From: Nanobdellota archaeon
Lineage (GTDB): Archaea > Nanobdellota > Nanobdellia > Parvarchaeales > Parvarchaeaceae
Reading direction: 5' to 3'
DNA: 64,000 bases
NCBI GenBank assembly: GCA_021836125.1
Contig: JAKBJF010000001.1
Coordinates: 1-64,000 of the forward strand
Position 1 is the stretch's first letter. Every line of letters starts with the position of its first letter. The position numbers and the translations under genes were made by a program. Of the stretch, positions 1 through 8,726 are shown piece after piece. Below the pieces are notes generated by a model that worked only from the letters and a program-made list of their open reading frames with translations, did no database searches and had not been told where the DNA came from.

Positions 1-1060
1 CTTTAAGTTCTCTTCTTTCGACGTTATCCTTATATCTAAATTCTGCCTTTCCCGTTTCAATGGCCGATTTTAAAGGAGACTCTTGGGGCAAGAATGAACT
101 AGGGATTATTATAGTGTAATTCTTTTCCCCCATCACATCGCGTAATATTTTCTTGCTGATTCCTCCCGTACAGAATCCAGATGTTGAAACTATCACGCTT
201 CTTTGTTCTTTATATCCCGAGGGTACGTTCCTTACTTCGTTCAGGTTCTTGAAGTCCATATCTGTGTATATCATATTTCGCATTGCAATTGAAGAGGGGG
301 AAACCATGTAAAATGAATAGTCCGAATACTTTTCTGCCAGTCTATTCAGTATCGTGCCTACTGCTTGTATCCTCTCTATGGCGAAGGCAGGTATAAAGAC
401 ATTATTTCCACTTTCTATCGCTTCCGAAACGCATTTTTCAAGCTCTTTTGACCTGACCTCGCTAGTACCTCTTATTTTATCACCGTATGTGGACTCTATT
501 ATAAGCACGTCTGGGTCCTTTTCGATATGTTCCAAATCAGGGGTCTCGCCGAGCACATTGCCCTCGAGGTTTATATCTCCTGTGTATACAACGCGCTTAC
601 CATTTTTCTTTACCTCTGTTAGAGCCGACCCCGGTATGTGTCCTGCATTATATAAAGTCACATCAAATCCTTTTGATGAGAATGTCTGTCGGTAAGGCTT
701 TGACTGCCAGCGGTTCATTGTATTTACTATATCATCGAGTGAAATGCTCCTTCTTTGAGATTTGTTTCCGTCTCTTTGGCTTATCGCAAGCATATCTTCC
801 AATTGATATCTAACGATTCTGCCTGAACGCTCTGTTCCAAATATGTCCACTTTAGGATTCCGTTTAACGGCTTCAGCAATGTTACCTATATGGTCAAGAT
901 GAGAGTGAGATATTACTACAGCGTCAACGTACGGCAGTATCCCGTCCAAATTTTCTTTTCCCTGTTTTGTCCCATAATCCAAGCACAGCAACGATTCGTC
1001 CTCCAAGACTATCCTGACGTTTCCGACTTCCTTTGCGCCGCCGTAGAATTTTAGTTTCGT
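1..1060 (-). CDS. Beta-CASP metallo-beta-lactamase-fold ribonuclease (RNase J/CPSF-like), C-terminus cut by window
   Basis: The minus strand reads through to base 1 as a metallo-beta-lactamase-fold protein. Near the N-terminus it has the HSHLDH zinc motif (H-x-H-x-D-H), later a GDINLEG segment and the ESTYGDK motif typical of beta-CASP RNA nucleases, so its likely role is RNA processing or decay in the cytoplasm. The reading frame closes upstream at a TAA (1064-1066), and no ATG, GTG or TTG lies where the family N-terminus KLKFYGGAKEVG begins. The codon in the expected Met position is ACG (1058-1060). A TATA-like box lies about 30 bases upstream, which fits a start there. Either ACG is the start, or this is a sequence error or mutation of ATG. 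Family assignment is firm; the exact subfamily (aRNase J versus CPSF-like) is not settled because the C-terminus is missing. Confidence 0.85.
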
Positions 1061-1084
1061 ATGTTAACTATTAGAAAGTAAAAG

Positions 1085-1094
1085 CTATTTAAAC
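1085..1094 (-). promoter_or_regulatory. TATA-like box of the beta-CASP gene
   Basis: On the minus strand this reads GTTTAAATAG, centred about 30 bases before the proposed ACG start at 1060. The spacing predicts a leaderless or nearly leaderless transcript and therefore supports initiation at 1060 rather than at an internal TTG. Confidence 0.55.
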
Positions 1095-1106
1095 GTTTAA
1101 GCGGAC

Positions 1107-2423
1107 TCACGACGTCGAAATTCCGTATATTTGGCCGAAGGAAGTTGACACTTGCGTTATCCCATTGGTCGTAGTGTTGTAACTCATTAGTATGTCCGCG
1201 TTATACACTTCATTTGCTGCCGTGCACTTAGGAGTAGTCGGTGACGGAGTAAGGAAGAAAGTTTGTTCTGGTGCTATGCCAGTAGTGTTTGCGGACAGTG
1301 GTGAAACCACGAAATCAGCTGGCCCTGGCCCAAAACCAGACGGTATCGTCGTTAGATTAACTCCGCCGTCTACCTGTGCATAATTTATGAATATAGTTGT
1401 GTTAAAGTTGTTAATAAATCCTATTGATATACCAGAACTGGCGCTGCATGTCTGCTCGATTACTGTCATATTCGTGAATCCGGAGGAACCTGGACCCTGT
1501 GGACTAAATATGGGGGAAGAGGGGGCGAAAACGCTATTCGGTGGCAGAGATGAAAAGGTTGCTGTGTTAACGGAGTTTATTTGGCTGCTAAACTGAAGAG
1601 ACGCAGTAATGCGGCTTAGACCTAACAAGTTCGGTTGAGAAGCGTTAGGGGCTGAAAGCATGTTTATGCTTGCCGATAAGGGCAAACCTAAACTGTCGGA
1701 AAAGCATATGTTGCCGCTGACTGTCGTGCCGTTCTGATTTCCGTTTATTGTCATGAGAGAACAGGCTTGACCGTTCACGGTTGACTGGCCTTGGTATTTG
1801 AACCCTAATCCCTTCAGGCTGCTAATGTTTTCACCTAAAACGCTTGTTGAATTAATTGTTGATATATTGTACTGTTTCTTTGAATAGCTGCAAGTATAAT
1901 TGAAAGGTCTGCTGTTATTTGTGAATGCCAGGCATTGTATAGATCCTGTCGAGTTCTGGACTGTATCGAGATATAACGTCATCCTTAATCCTGATAAATT
2001 CGATAGAGAAGGTGTCTGGCTGCTTCCCGATGCGAAAACCCCTCCCGAAAAGAATCCAAAAAGCGCTCCGACGAGGCCACTTGGTCCAAGTTGTGCAGAA
2101 AGCCGTGAGAGGTTACCGTCTTTGGCATAATCCAATGCGAAGGCTGAATTCAGACTTACGTTCGTATTATTTAATTCAAGTCCGACGTTTATTGAACCAG
2201 TATAACTCACATTGAAAGAATTGACTGAGGCCATCTGTTTATTGAGCGCTGAAAGCACCTGAGGAGTGTTTGTAGCGGTTGATAATTCACTTTGAAGGGC
2301 ATAAGTCGATAAATAACTGTGCGAAAGCATTACAACTGCGACGACAAGCACTACGACGACAATTGCAGCGATTATTACTGTATTCCTCTTGCCGAACGGA
2401 AAAAATGAATCTGGAATTGCCAT
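1107..2423 (-). CDS. Signal-anchored extracellular protein of unknown function
   Basis: No family is recognised. Residues about 13-37 form one strongly hydrophobic segment rich in Val, Ile and Ala, preceded by GKR, giving a signal anchor with the rest outside. The ectodomain of about 400 residues is rich in Ser, Asn and Thr with many N-x-S/T sequons, as expected for a glycosylated archaeal surface protein, and has several Cys that could pair. The ATG is supported by a TATA-like box (AATATAAACC on the minus strand) about 28 bases upstream. It is transcribed in the same direction as the beta-CASP gene, but that gene has its own promoter. Confidence 0.8.
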   Translation of the reverse strand: MAIPDSFFPFGKRNTVIIAAIVVVVLVVAVVMLSHSYLSTYALQSELSTATNTPQVLSALNKQMASVNSFNVSYTGSINVGLELNNTNVSLNSAFALDYAKDGNLSRLSAQLGPSGLVGALFGFFSGGVFASGSSQTPSLSNLSGLRMTLYLDTVQNSTGSIQCLAFTNNSRPFNYTCSYSKKQYNISTINSTSVLGENISSLKGLGFKYQGQSTVNGQACSLMTINGNQNGTTVSGNICFSDSLGLPLSASINMLSAPNASQPNLLGLSRITASLQFSSQINSVNTATFSSLPPNSVFAPSSPIFSPQGPGSSGFTNMTVIEQTCSASSGISIGFINNFNTTIFINYAQVDGGVNLTTIPSGFGPGPADFVVSPLSANTTGIAPEQTFFLTPSPTTPKCTAANEVYNADILMSYNTTTNGITQVSTSFGQIYGISTS

Positions 2424-2642
2424 AAACTTTGATTACATCTCAGGTTTATATTCCTTTATTCTAAATTGATTATTAAAAATCTAGAGGCATAATCACGTTA
2501 AGCCCATATATATTGTACGTTTATCGTTGCGAAACAAATGTACGCTTACCAAAACAATTAACTGAAAGGAGCTATTATAAATAATTTGATGGTTGATAAC
2601 GGCGCTGAGTTTAAATTAAAAAGATTTTAGCATCTTGTTTAA

Positions 2643-3206
2643 TTATACGAGCGACAAAAAAAGCATTAACGGAGATATCATAAATGCTACGTTAAGTACA
2701 AACCATATTGCCTGTACCCGTATTTTATAAACCAACCACATAAAAAGAGAATACGCGCTTACAACGACTGCGCCTAAAACAAATAAGAAACTTGTTAAAA
2801 ACTCGAAGTTTCCACTGTTGAAAGCGTATCCGAACGCTAAGATAATAAAACCAGCGGTCCCCAACAGTTCTATTTCGTGTTTTTTGTAGTGTCCTATAGA
2901 AACGAAATACGCCAGCATTATTGCGACCACTATCGTCATTGCGACTATAGTAATGTCGAACGGCAAAAGGAAAAATGATAATGACACCCCTGCCAAGGCC
3001 ACTATTTCTATTGCCGCGAGTGTGTTCTGTCTGCTTTCGACCGCAACCAAAAACAGGATTACGGCCCCAAGAAAAAACAGGGATCTCTGTGTAAATGTAC
3101 CAAAGGTTATAAAAGATACAGTAAATACGAGCACCAACATCCCTACTATCCCTAACGCAAAAAATGCGTCGCTCCTTAGTTTTTCTCGCTTTGATTTACT
3201 TTTCAT
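2643..3206 (-). CDS. Polytopic membrane protein, paralogue of the protein at 48905-49465
   Basis: A 187-residue protein made almost entirely of hydrophobic helices (six to seven segments) after a short Lys/Arg-rich cytoplasmic start. It aligns along its whole length with the 186-residue protein at 48905-49465: both have a central HY[KR]K turn, a GF[IL][LI]FA[IF]G-like helix with a [FL]N[ST]G turn, and a late LYKIR[LV]Q loop followed by a last hydrophobic helix. Function unknown. Its 3' end is 219 bases from the next gene on the same strand. Confidence 0.8.
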   Translation of the reverse strand: MKSKSKREKLRSDAFFALGIVGMLVLVFTVSFITFGTFTQRSLFFLGAVILFLVAVESRQNTLAAIEIVALAGVSLSFFLLPFDITIVAMTIVVAIMLAYFVSIGHYKKHEIELLGTAGFIILAFGYAFNSGNFEFLTSFLFVLGAVVVSAYSLFMWLVYKIRVQAIWFVLNVAFMISPLMLFLSLV

Positions 3207-3534
3207 TTACGCCTTCACTCTTTTTTTTGAAGCTATTGGTGATTGCACAGGTTTCCTTTTTGAATTCTGACGTCAGAGATGATATGGCTCTATGTTTAAA
3301 TTTTGATGGCATATTTTTATTTATCAGATTATAAGATGAGAAGGGGTATTTAAGTTTTTTACCGAAACAAGATTGCGATTCATGGCTATGGCGTATACAA
3401 GCTAGTAACTAGATTTAGATTTAAAGTTTGTTAGTATTTGTTTCTGCAGGTAACCAAACCCAACAGCAATGCTTAAATATAAGTCTAAACTTAATTATGT
3501 TTTCAGTTGCATGGAGGTAGATTAACAAATCAAA
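3207..3534. other. Intergenic region holding two divergent promoters, no gene seen
   Basis: This 328-base stretch separates divergent genes. I see no convincing coding frame longer than about 20 codons and no tRNA. On the plus strand it carries the TATA-like box and Shine-Dalgarno site of the nucleoside hydrolase; the part near 3207-3350 should hold the promoter of the membrane protein on the minus strand. A short palindrome CTAGTAACTAG lies near 3400. Confidence 0.5.
3471..3518 (+). promoter_or_regulatory. Promoter and Shine-Dalgarno site of the nucleoside hydrolase gene
   Basis: A TATA-like box GCTTAAATATAAG begins at 3471, and GGAGGT lies at 3513-3518. The ATG at 3535 is 16 bases beyond the GGAGGT, a long spacing. 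This is one of few genes in the window with a leader and a strong Shine-Dalgarno sequence; most others look leaderless. Confidence 0.5.
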
Positions 3535-4467
3535 ATGAAAGGCGTTATAATAAATTGTGATCCAGGAATAGACGATTCATTGGCTATAATGCTTGCGATA
3601 AAATCTTCTCGCCTTGATATAGCAGGAATAACGACCTCGTTCGGAAACACTTCTGCAGAAAAGACGACTGATAACGCACTGGGGCTACTTGATTATCTTG
3701 GTGTTAAAATACCTGTCGCACAGGGTGCCGGAAAACCAATCGCGGGAAAACGGGTAAAGGCAAACTATGTACACGGAGAAAACGGTTTCGCCGATATAGT
3801 GCTTCCACGTAAATCTATGTCCGTTCCGGAAAGCGCTGACGATTTCATAATAAACAACGTTGAATCCGGAAGAGTGGATACGCTGATAAGCACCGGTCCG
3901 CTTACTAATATTATAACAGCATTTAAGAAGAAGCCGGAAATCATGCGAAAAGTGAAAGACCTAATAATAATGGGCGCGGCAATAACCGAGCCGGGCAGCA
4001 TAACCAGGGTCGCGGAATTCAATTTTTATTGTGACCCCTACGCAGCCGATGCGGTCCTTCATACCGATGTTAAGAAAACGCTTATCTCACGGGACGTTAC
4101 GCAACGCGCGATCCTGAAACCGTCTGACCTGCCGAGGTTTGGCAATAGCAAAACTGCTAAACTGGCTGTTAAGCTTATAAAATTCTACCAGAAGTTCTAT
4201 GTGGATGTCTTTAAACTGGAAGGTAACCCTCTTCCCGATGCGCTCACGGTCGGATATGCTATAAACAAAGATTTTATAGAAACCAAGGAAATGGATGTGG
4301 TTGTAGAGACTGAAGGCGTGCATACACACGGAATGTCCATTGCAGAAAGAAGGACAGGAAAATTTCAGGAAGAAGCTAAACTCAATGCAGCGGTAAGCGT
4401 TAAGGTAAAAGCCAAGGAGTTTATAGATTATTTCATAGAGACTTTATCTTTGCCGGACAAAAATTAA
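3535..4467 (+). CDS. Inosine-uridine preferring nucleoside hydrolase family protein
   Basis: Hydrolyses the N-glycosidic bond of ribonucleosides to ribose and free base, a salvage step. The N-terminus carries the family calcium/ribose-binding signature, DPGIDD at residues 9-14. Further family features are the STGPLTNI-type segment (about residues 120-127), an MGAA turn in the middle, the NFYCDPYAAD segment (about 163-172) and HTHGMS near the C-terminus. The 310 residues match the usual family length. The gene stands alone between a divergent promoter and a convergent neighbour. Together with the phosphorylase at 48159 and the PRTase at 27740 it suggests dependence on scavenged nucleosides. 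Substrate preference cannot be read from sequence. Confidence 0.92.
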   Translation: MKGVIINCDPGIDDSLAIMLAIKSSRLDIAGITTSFGNTSAEKTTDNALGLLDYLGVKIPVAQGAGKPIAGKRVKANYVHGENGFADIVLPRKSMSVPESADDFIINNVESGRVDTLISTGPLTNIITAFKKKPEIMRKVKDLIIMGAAITEPGSITRVAEFNFYCDPYAADAVLHTDVKKTLISRDVTQRAILKPSDLPRFGNSKTAKLAVKLIKFYQKFYVDVFKLEGNPLPDALTVGYAINKDFIETKEMDVVVETEGVHTHGMSIAERRTGKFQEEAKLNAAVSVKVKAKEFIDYFIETLSLPDKN

Positions 4468-4469
4468 AC

Positions 4470-4958
4470 TCAACAGCTTGTACCAGAGCACGGTAACGTT
4501 CTCATTAATGTTAAATTCATGCGCGCGGAATTGACTGCTGTCCCATTAACGGACCAAACCATATGAAGGATTGCATAAGAAATCGTGTAGTTTATATAAG
4601 CTGAAGCGGAATAATCATCTGTCTTATTCAGAGCGATGCTGTGATAAACGCCGTTTGTATCTATAAATGTTACAGACGCATTAATCGGAAAAACGAACAG
4701 GCTTACATAAGACTGCAGATCTGAAATCAGAAATATATTTGTAGAATTTGTGATTCCTGCAGGATAAGAAAGCGGAGAAAGGTTGTTCATTTCGATCGTA
4801 CATCTGCCGCTCGCATTGGTTGTGCAACTTCCGTCAAAAATGATATGAGTCGCCGCAGACACTGTAGTGTGAGAACCTGATATGTATCCTGATAATGCTG
4901 TCGCAGCAATTAATACGATGACAACCGTTATGCCTACGGATATCAAAAACCTTAGCAT
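4470..4958 (-). CDS. Small signal-anchored extracellular protein
   Basis: Unrecognised 162-residue protein. Residues about 3-24 are a hydrophobic signal anchor. The remainder has several N-x-S/T sequons and two Cys pairs (CTTNASGRC and a C-terminal CSGTSC), so it is probably outside the membrane and disulphide-bonded. Its stop lies 2 bases from the stop of the convergent nucleoside hydrolase. Confidence 0.75.
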   Translation of the reverse strand: MLRFLISVGITVVIVLIAATALSGYISGSHTTVSAATHIIFDGSCTTNASGRCTIEMNNLSPLSYPAGITNSTNIFLISDLQSYVSLFVFPINASVTFIDTNGVYHSIALNKTDDYSASAYINYTISYAILHMVWSVNGTAVNSARMNLTLMRTLPCSGTSC

Positions 4959-5039
4959 AAATAGGGAGATTAAATTAGTTTTATATAAAACTTGCGCTTT
5001 TGTTAGGTGTTTGTCTAACAGTAAAAAAATTTTACATGT

Positions 5040-5378
5040 TTATTGTTCATGTAACTTTATTATACCGTCCAGAGCTCCCAAAAAAACTACAATGGTTTTT
5101 GGTTCGTTGATTATTATCTCGGAAGCACCATTTACATCGGTTATTTCTTCCCTTGATACTTGTTCGCTCCACTCCTTTAAAAGGAATTCAGAAAAATTAT
5201 TTAGCGTTATGCTTACTATCTCGCCATTTTTATCATAATCCGCGGAAAACTTCTTGTTTTGCTTTGTGCTATATGAAATATTACCTGGCCGCGTAATAAA
5301 CAAAATATCTTTTTCTTTATCGTAACTGAGTTTTACAGGAATACGTGTTTCGCCGTAATATGAATTTTTGCTCGGCAT
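5040..5378 (-). CDS. DUF2283-like small protein
   Basis: The central part has the DUF2283 pattern: a KLSYDKEKD-type strand, an acidic or polar turn, then DYDKNGEIVSITL. DUF2283 proteins are short beta-rich proteins of unknown role, often toxin-antitoxin-like in context, but no partner toxin is adjacent here. The N-terminal 15 and C-terminal 40 residues extend beyond the usual domain. Confidence 0.7.
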   Translation of the reverse strand: MPSKNSYYGETRIPVKLSYDKEKDILFITRPGNISYSTKQNKKFSADYDKNGEIVSITLNNFSEFLLKEWSEQVSREEITDVNGASEIIINEPKTIVVFLGALDGIIKLHEQ

Positions 5379-5524
5379 CCATTACTTATTCCTTTTATGC
5401 TTATAACCTCTTAAGATAACGAACTAAGGTATCGATGCAATAGGGCCAGTAAATCTAGTTCTTATGTTTTAGTTATGTTTTAATAAGAGCCGTATTTATA
5501 ATATAAAACGCATGATTATATAAT

Positions 5525-5848
5525 ATGGAAAACAAAAACTCATCGCTTAACTTCTACCATGTAGGCAAGATAATAAAAGTAATAAAAGGAAAAAACACTG
5601 ATAAAATTGCGAAAGCTGTTATTGAAATGTGGGATAGCAATGTTATAACTTGTTGTTTAGGAAAAGCAAGACCACGTGACGGCGACTTTGTAGTCGTTAG
5701 GTTCGATGGTATAAACCAAGCTAATGGCCTCCTTATGCATCCAGCTGAGATAACAGACATTCTAGAGCAAACTGATGGCGAATCTATATGGAGCGCATAC
5801 AAACACTTTTTTGACAAAGCCAAACCGGCACACCCATTAACCGGCTAA
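5525..5848 (+). CDS. Unknown 107-residue protein, upstream partner of the VIT1/CCC1 gene
   Basis: No family recognised. It looks like a soluble, globular alpha/beta protein with a VIKGK start, a GDFVVVRFDG strand and an acidic C-terminal helix. A TATA-like box about 25 bases before the ATG supports a leaderless start. The stop at 5848 is followed 2 bases later by the ATG of the metal-transporter gene, so the two genes are almost certainly one operon; a role in metal handling is only a guess from this. Confidence 0.75.
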   Translation: MENKNSSLNFYHVGKIIKVIKGKNTDKIAKAVIEMWDSNVITCCLGKARPRDGDFVVVRFDGINQANGLLMHPAEITDILEQTDGESIWSAYKHFFDKAKPAHPLTG

Positions 5849-5850
5849 AT

Positions 5851-6960
5851 ATGAATGAAGCCCAGGTATTCGAAAGGATACTGAATAGAGAGTGCGCACA
5901 CTTTAACACTTACTCTAAACTTTATGCTGTAGAGACTAATCCGCAGAAACGCGCGATGCTAAAAAAGCTTCTCGTGATAGAAAAACGGCACATAAGCATG
6001 TGGTGCCAGATGTCTGGTAAAAGTTTTTCCGTAAATAAAAGTGGTTTATTCATTTCATCGTTTTTAATGGCGGTTCACAAGCTATTCGGCGACAAGATAA
6101 CTTATAAATTGGTGCCTCTTTATGAAAATTTTGGCTTATCCGATCTTTTCAAGGCTATCACCATAGCTCCACAAGAAAAAATGGACTTGCTTGTTAGGAT
6201 AATCCTGGATGAGATTTATAACGAACGTTCGATAGCTAATGGCGGTTCGGAAATCAGCTTCATATCACATATACGGGATGTGATATTCGGAATGAACGAC
6301 GGACTCGTCGAGATATTGGGTACTGCAGCAGGTCTCGTCGGTATATACAAGAGCAATTATATAACTGCGATAGCTGGAATAATAGTCGGTATTTCCGGTA
6401 CATTATCTATGGCCGTGGGGGCTTATTTGTCATCTAAATCTGAAAAAGACGTTTATTCTACAGAGGCAAACCGAATAAAACTCGAAATGACCAGCATAAT
6501 GGGCCGTGCGGAAAAAGACCTTGGCCTAAAACATAGTAATAGTTTAAAAAAAACGTCTGACATCCTAAAAAAACTAAAAAAAAGCGGCAACCCTCTTCAC
6601 AAGCTACTGTCAAAAGCGATGTCGATGGAAGACTCGGCTATATACCGCGCAGGAAGGTCAAATGCAACTCCTTTCAAAGACGCGCTTTATGTCGGTGTTT
6701 TCTATTTTATGGGCGCGATTATACCTCTGTTGAGTTTCATATTCGGCGTATTGTTTAATGGTTCACCGACTGTCGATCTTATAATAGCGATTACGCTTAC
6801 AGCCATTGTCAGTGCTGCTACTACTGCGATCATAGCGTTAGGAACGCACAAAAGTGTGATCAATAATGTCGCAGAGTACGTTATTCTTAGTTTATCGACT
6901 GCCGGAATAACTTACTTCATAGGAACGTTAATATCCACATACTTAAACGTGACAATTTAG
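5851..6960 (+). CDS. Ferritin-like domain fused to VIT1/CCC1-family iron/manganese transporter
   Basis: Residues about 1-130 are helical and rubrerythrin-like, with Glu/His pairs such as RECAH and IEKRH suited to binding metal. From about residue 140 the VIT1/CCC1 signature begins (SHIRDVIFGMNDGLVEILG), followed by a helix pair, a cytoplasmic charged loop rich in Lys/Glu, and three more membrane helices. VIT1/CCC1 proteins move Fe(II) or Mn(II) out of the cytoplasm; fusion to a ferritin-like domain is known in bacteria (MbfA type) and couples sensing or delivery to export. It is the second gene of an operon with 5525-5848. Confidence 0.88.
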   Translation: MNEAQVFERILNRECAHFNTYSKLYAVETNPQKRAMLKKLLVIEKRHISMWCQMSGKSFSVNKSGLFISSFLMAVHKLFGDKITYKLVPLYENFGLSDLFKAITIAPQEKMDLLVRIILDEIYNERSIANGGSEISFISHIRDVIFGMNDGLVEILGTAAGLVGIYKSNYITAIAGIIVGISGTLSMAVGAYLSSKSEKDVYSTEANRIKLEMTSIMGRAEKDLGLKHSNSLKKTSDILKKLKKSGNPLHKLLSKAMSMEDSAIYRAGRSNATPFKDALYVGVFYFMGAIIPLLSFIFGVLFNGSPTVDLIIAITLTAIVSAATTAIIALGTHKSVINNVAEYVILSLSTAGITYFIGTLISTYLNVTI

Positions 6961-7002
6961 TGTCTGCGCACCAAATATAGTGTGCTATTGCCTTGACTCA
7001 AA

Positions 7003-7010
7003 GATTTATT
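7003..7010 (+). promoter_or_regulatory. TATA-like box deciding the start of the HAD gene
   Basis: GATTTATT-type box centred about 28 bases before the ATG at 7034. An in-frame TTG at 7013 would fall inside the untranscribed region, so the ATG is preferred. Confidence 0.5.
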
Positions 7011-7033
7011 GATTGGAGTTCAACAGATATTAC

Positions 7034-7816
7034 ATGCAAAACTCTGTAAAAACGGTATTCTTTGACTTGGACGGGACAATAATAGCAAAACATCCTCTGG
7101 ACACCGCACTTAAAGAGGCATATGAATCGATATCTAAACAGACTGGTCATTCGGTTAATTATGTGAAAAAATGCGTGTCTACTATCCAAGAAGGCATAGG
7201 CGACAATTACACCGGCTGGGACTGGGATAAAGTGGTCAGCGACGTGGCGAAACGACTTGGCGCAGACATAGAAGTGAATCTCATAAGATCAATGAGCAGA
7301 CACTTGCACGCCCCTTATTTGAAGATGTATCCGAATGCAAAGGAGACTATAATCAGATTACACGAAGAAGGGTATAATTTGAATATAGCCACGCACGGAT
7401 TTTTATGTTATCAAGGGCCTATTTTAAGAAAATTGGGGCTATTACAGTATTTCAACAGCGTTATAACTTTAGATAAGGTTAAAAAAACAAAGACGCACGC
7501 GGCTTTCTTCGGCTCTTACAAAGGAAACAGGGCTAGAGCGGTGATGGTTGGTGACAGTTACCATTTCGATATTGTCGGCCCGAAGAGATTGGGCTTTAAA
7601 GCAATCTGGGCAGTATTCTGGATGAAAAGAGCTTATGTAAGCAAATTAAAATTACTGGACCCTACAAAGAGAGCGAACGACGTCACTGGGCTATCGAAGC
7701 ATGACGATTACAATAACGGCCTTGAGCGTGCTTACAAGGATAATGTCTCGATAAAACCGGACGCAGTCATTCTTGGACTGGACGAGCTGCCTCCTTTGAT
7801 AAAAAAGCTTATTTGA
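7034..7816 (+). CDS. HAD-superfamily hydrolase
   Basis: Cytoplasmic phosphatase-type enzyme. All HAD motifs are present: FFDLDGTI (nucleophile Asp and acid/base Asp), ATHG (motif II Thr), a Lys in KKTKTH (motif III), and GDSYHFD (motif IV acidic residues). A helical cap lies between motifs I and II, as in phosphoglycolate phosphatase-like members. The C-terminal about 60 residues after the core are extra. The start at 7034 is chosen from the TATA spacing; substrate unknown. Confidence 0.88.
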   Translation: MQNSVKTVFFDLDGTIIAKHPLDTALKEAYESISKQTGHSVNYVKKCVSTIQEGIGDNYTGWDWDKVVSDVAKRLGADIEVNLIRSMSRHLHAPYLKMYPNAKETIIRLHEEGYNLNIATHGFLCYQGPILRKLGLLQYFNSVITLDKVKKTKTHAAFFGSYKGNRARAVMVGDSYHFDIVGPKRLGFKAIWAVFWMKRAYVSKLKLLDPTKRANDVTGLSKHDDYNNGLERAYKDNVSIKPDAVILGLDELPPLIKKLI

Positions 7817-7915
7817 AATATTCTATAAAACGGTATACTGTGAAGTTATATAGCATAATTGTATAAATTATTACTTAAAAGAAGGTATTTATATATAATT
7901 ATTCCATAAAGTGTC

Positions 7916-8722
7916 GTGAAAACTATGATGTCCCTGTCCGAACTGCTTGAAACTATCGAACTAGCACCGGATTGCTTGCAATGCACCGGAGATTCATATT
8001 ACGATAGTGTAATCGAGCCGGGACTTGCGATATTAAGGTTTTACGTTGATGGTCTGTGCTCGGATGGAAGTCCGTATGATAATATAGCGAAACGTGTCGT
8101 TGATAATATAGAAAGGGGCAACCAGAAACCGCTTTCGAATCTCATAGAAGCCAATATGGACGCTATCTGCGGCCATTACGAGGGTGATTACTCAAGAGGC
8201 GAGAGGGGAAAACGGGCCCTTATTGAAGCAGCTTACCGTGTAAAAGCTAATATCGATAATCCTGAGCTAAAGGTTGCTAGACACCTCGGCAGAAGAACTG
8301 CCATTAATGTCAGGAGTATGTGTTTCCTAACGGAAAAACAAAATGCAGAGACGAAATTTGACACGGTAGCGTACGTAGCTTCTGGCGGGGCAGAACCCGC
8401 TCTTTTGATAGCCGATAAACTGAGCATACGTGATGTGGTACCTATACGGTATTCTAGAATATCCTGCCGGGATCGTAAAACTAGGGTTCCGTCGTGCTTT
8501 ACTGAAGATTATCTTTCAAATGTTTTTAGCGGGAAAAATGTACTCGTTGCAGAAGATTCGACTATAACGGGGGAGAGCGTTATCGCTGTTTCGAATAGGA
8601 TTAAAGACTACCATCCAAAAGAAATATATATGGCAATCGTCGCGCCAAGGAACAATTATGACAACCCCTCTATATTAGGCAGATACGACGACTCGTTTTT
8701 CGCCTTAAAGTTAAAGGAATAG
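7916..8722 (+). CDS. PRTase-like protein with novel N-terminal domain (paralogue 1 of 3)
   Basis: The C-terminal half is a type I phosphoribosyltransferase fold. It has a YVASGGAEPALL strand-loop and the PRPP-binding-like motif VLVAEDSTITGES (family form is VLVVDD followed by TG). The N-terminal about 130 residues are helical and match no family I know, but recur in the proteins at 36014 and 38279. A TATA-like box centred near 7891 puts the transcript start at the GTG at 7916 or just before the ATG at 7925. SLSELL lies within the first 11 residues, a loose form of the window-wide motif. The acceptor base is not predictable; it could be regulatory rather than catalytic. The gene at 8727 follows after 4 bases. 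Confidence 0.75.
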   Translation: MKTMMSLSELLETIELAPDCLQCTGDSYYDSVIEPGLAILRFYVDGLCSDGSPYDNIAKRVVDNIERGNQKPLSNLIEANMDAICGHYEGDYSRGERGKRALIEAAYRVKANIDNPELKVARHLGRRTAINVRSMCFLTEKQNAETKFDTVAYVASGGAEPALLIADKLSIRDVVPIRYSRISCRDRKTRVPSCFTEDYLSNVFSGKNVLVAEDSTITGESVIAVSNRIKDYHPKEIYMAIVAPRNNYDNPSILGRYDDSFFALKLKE

Positions 8723-8726
8723 ACTT

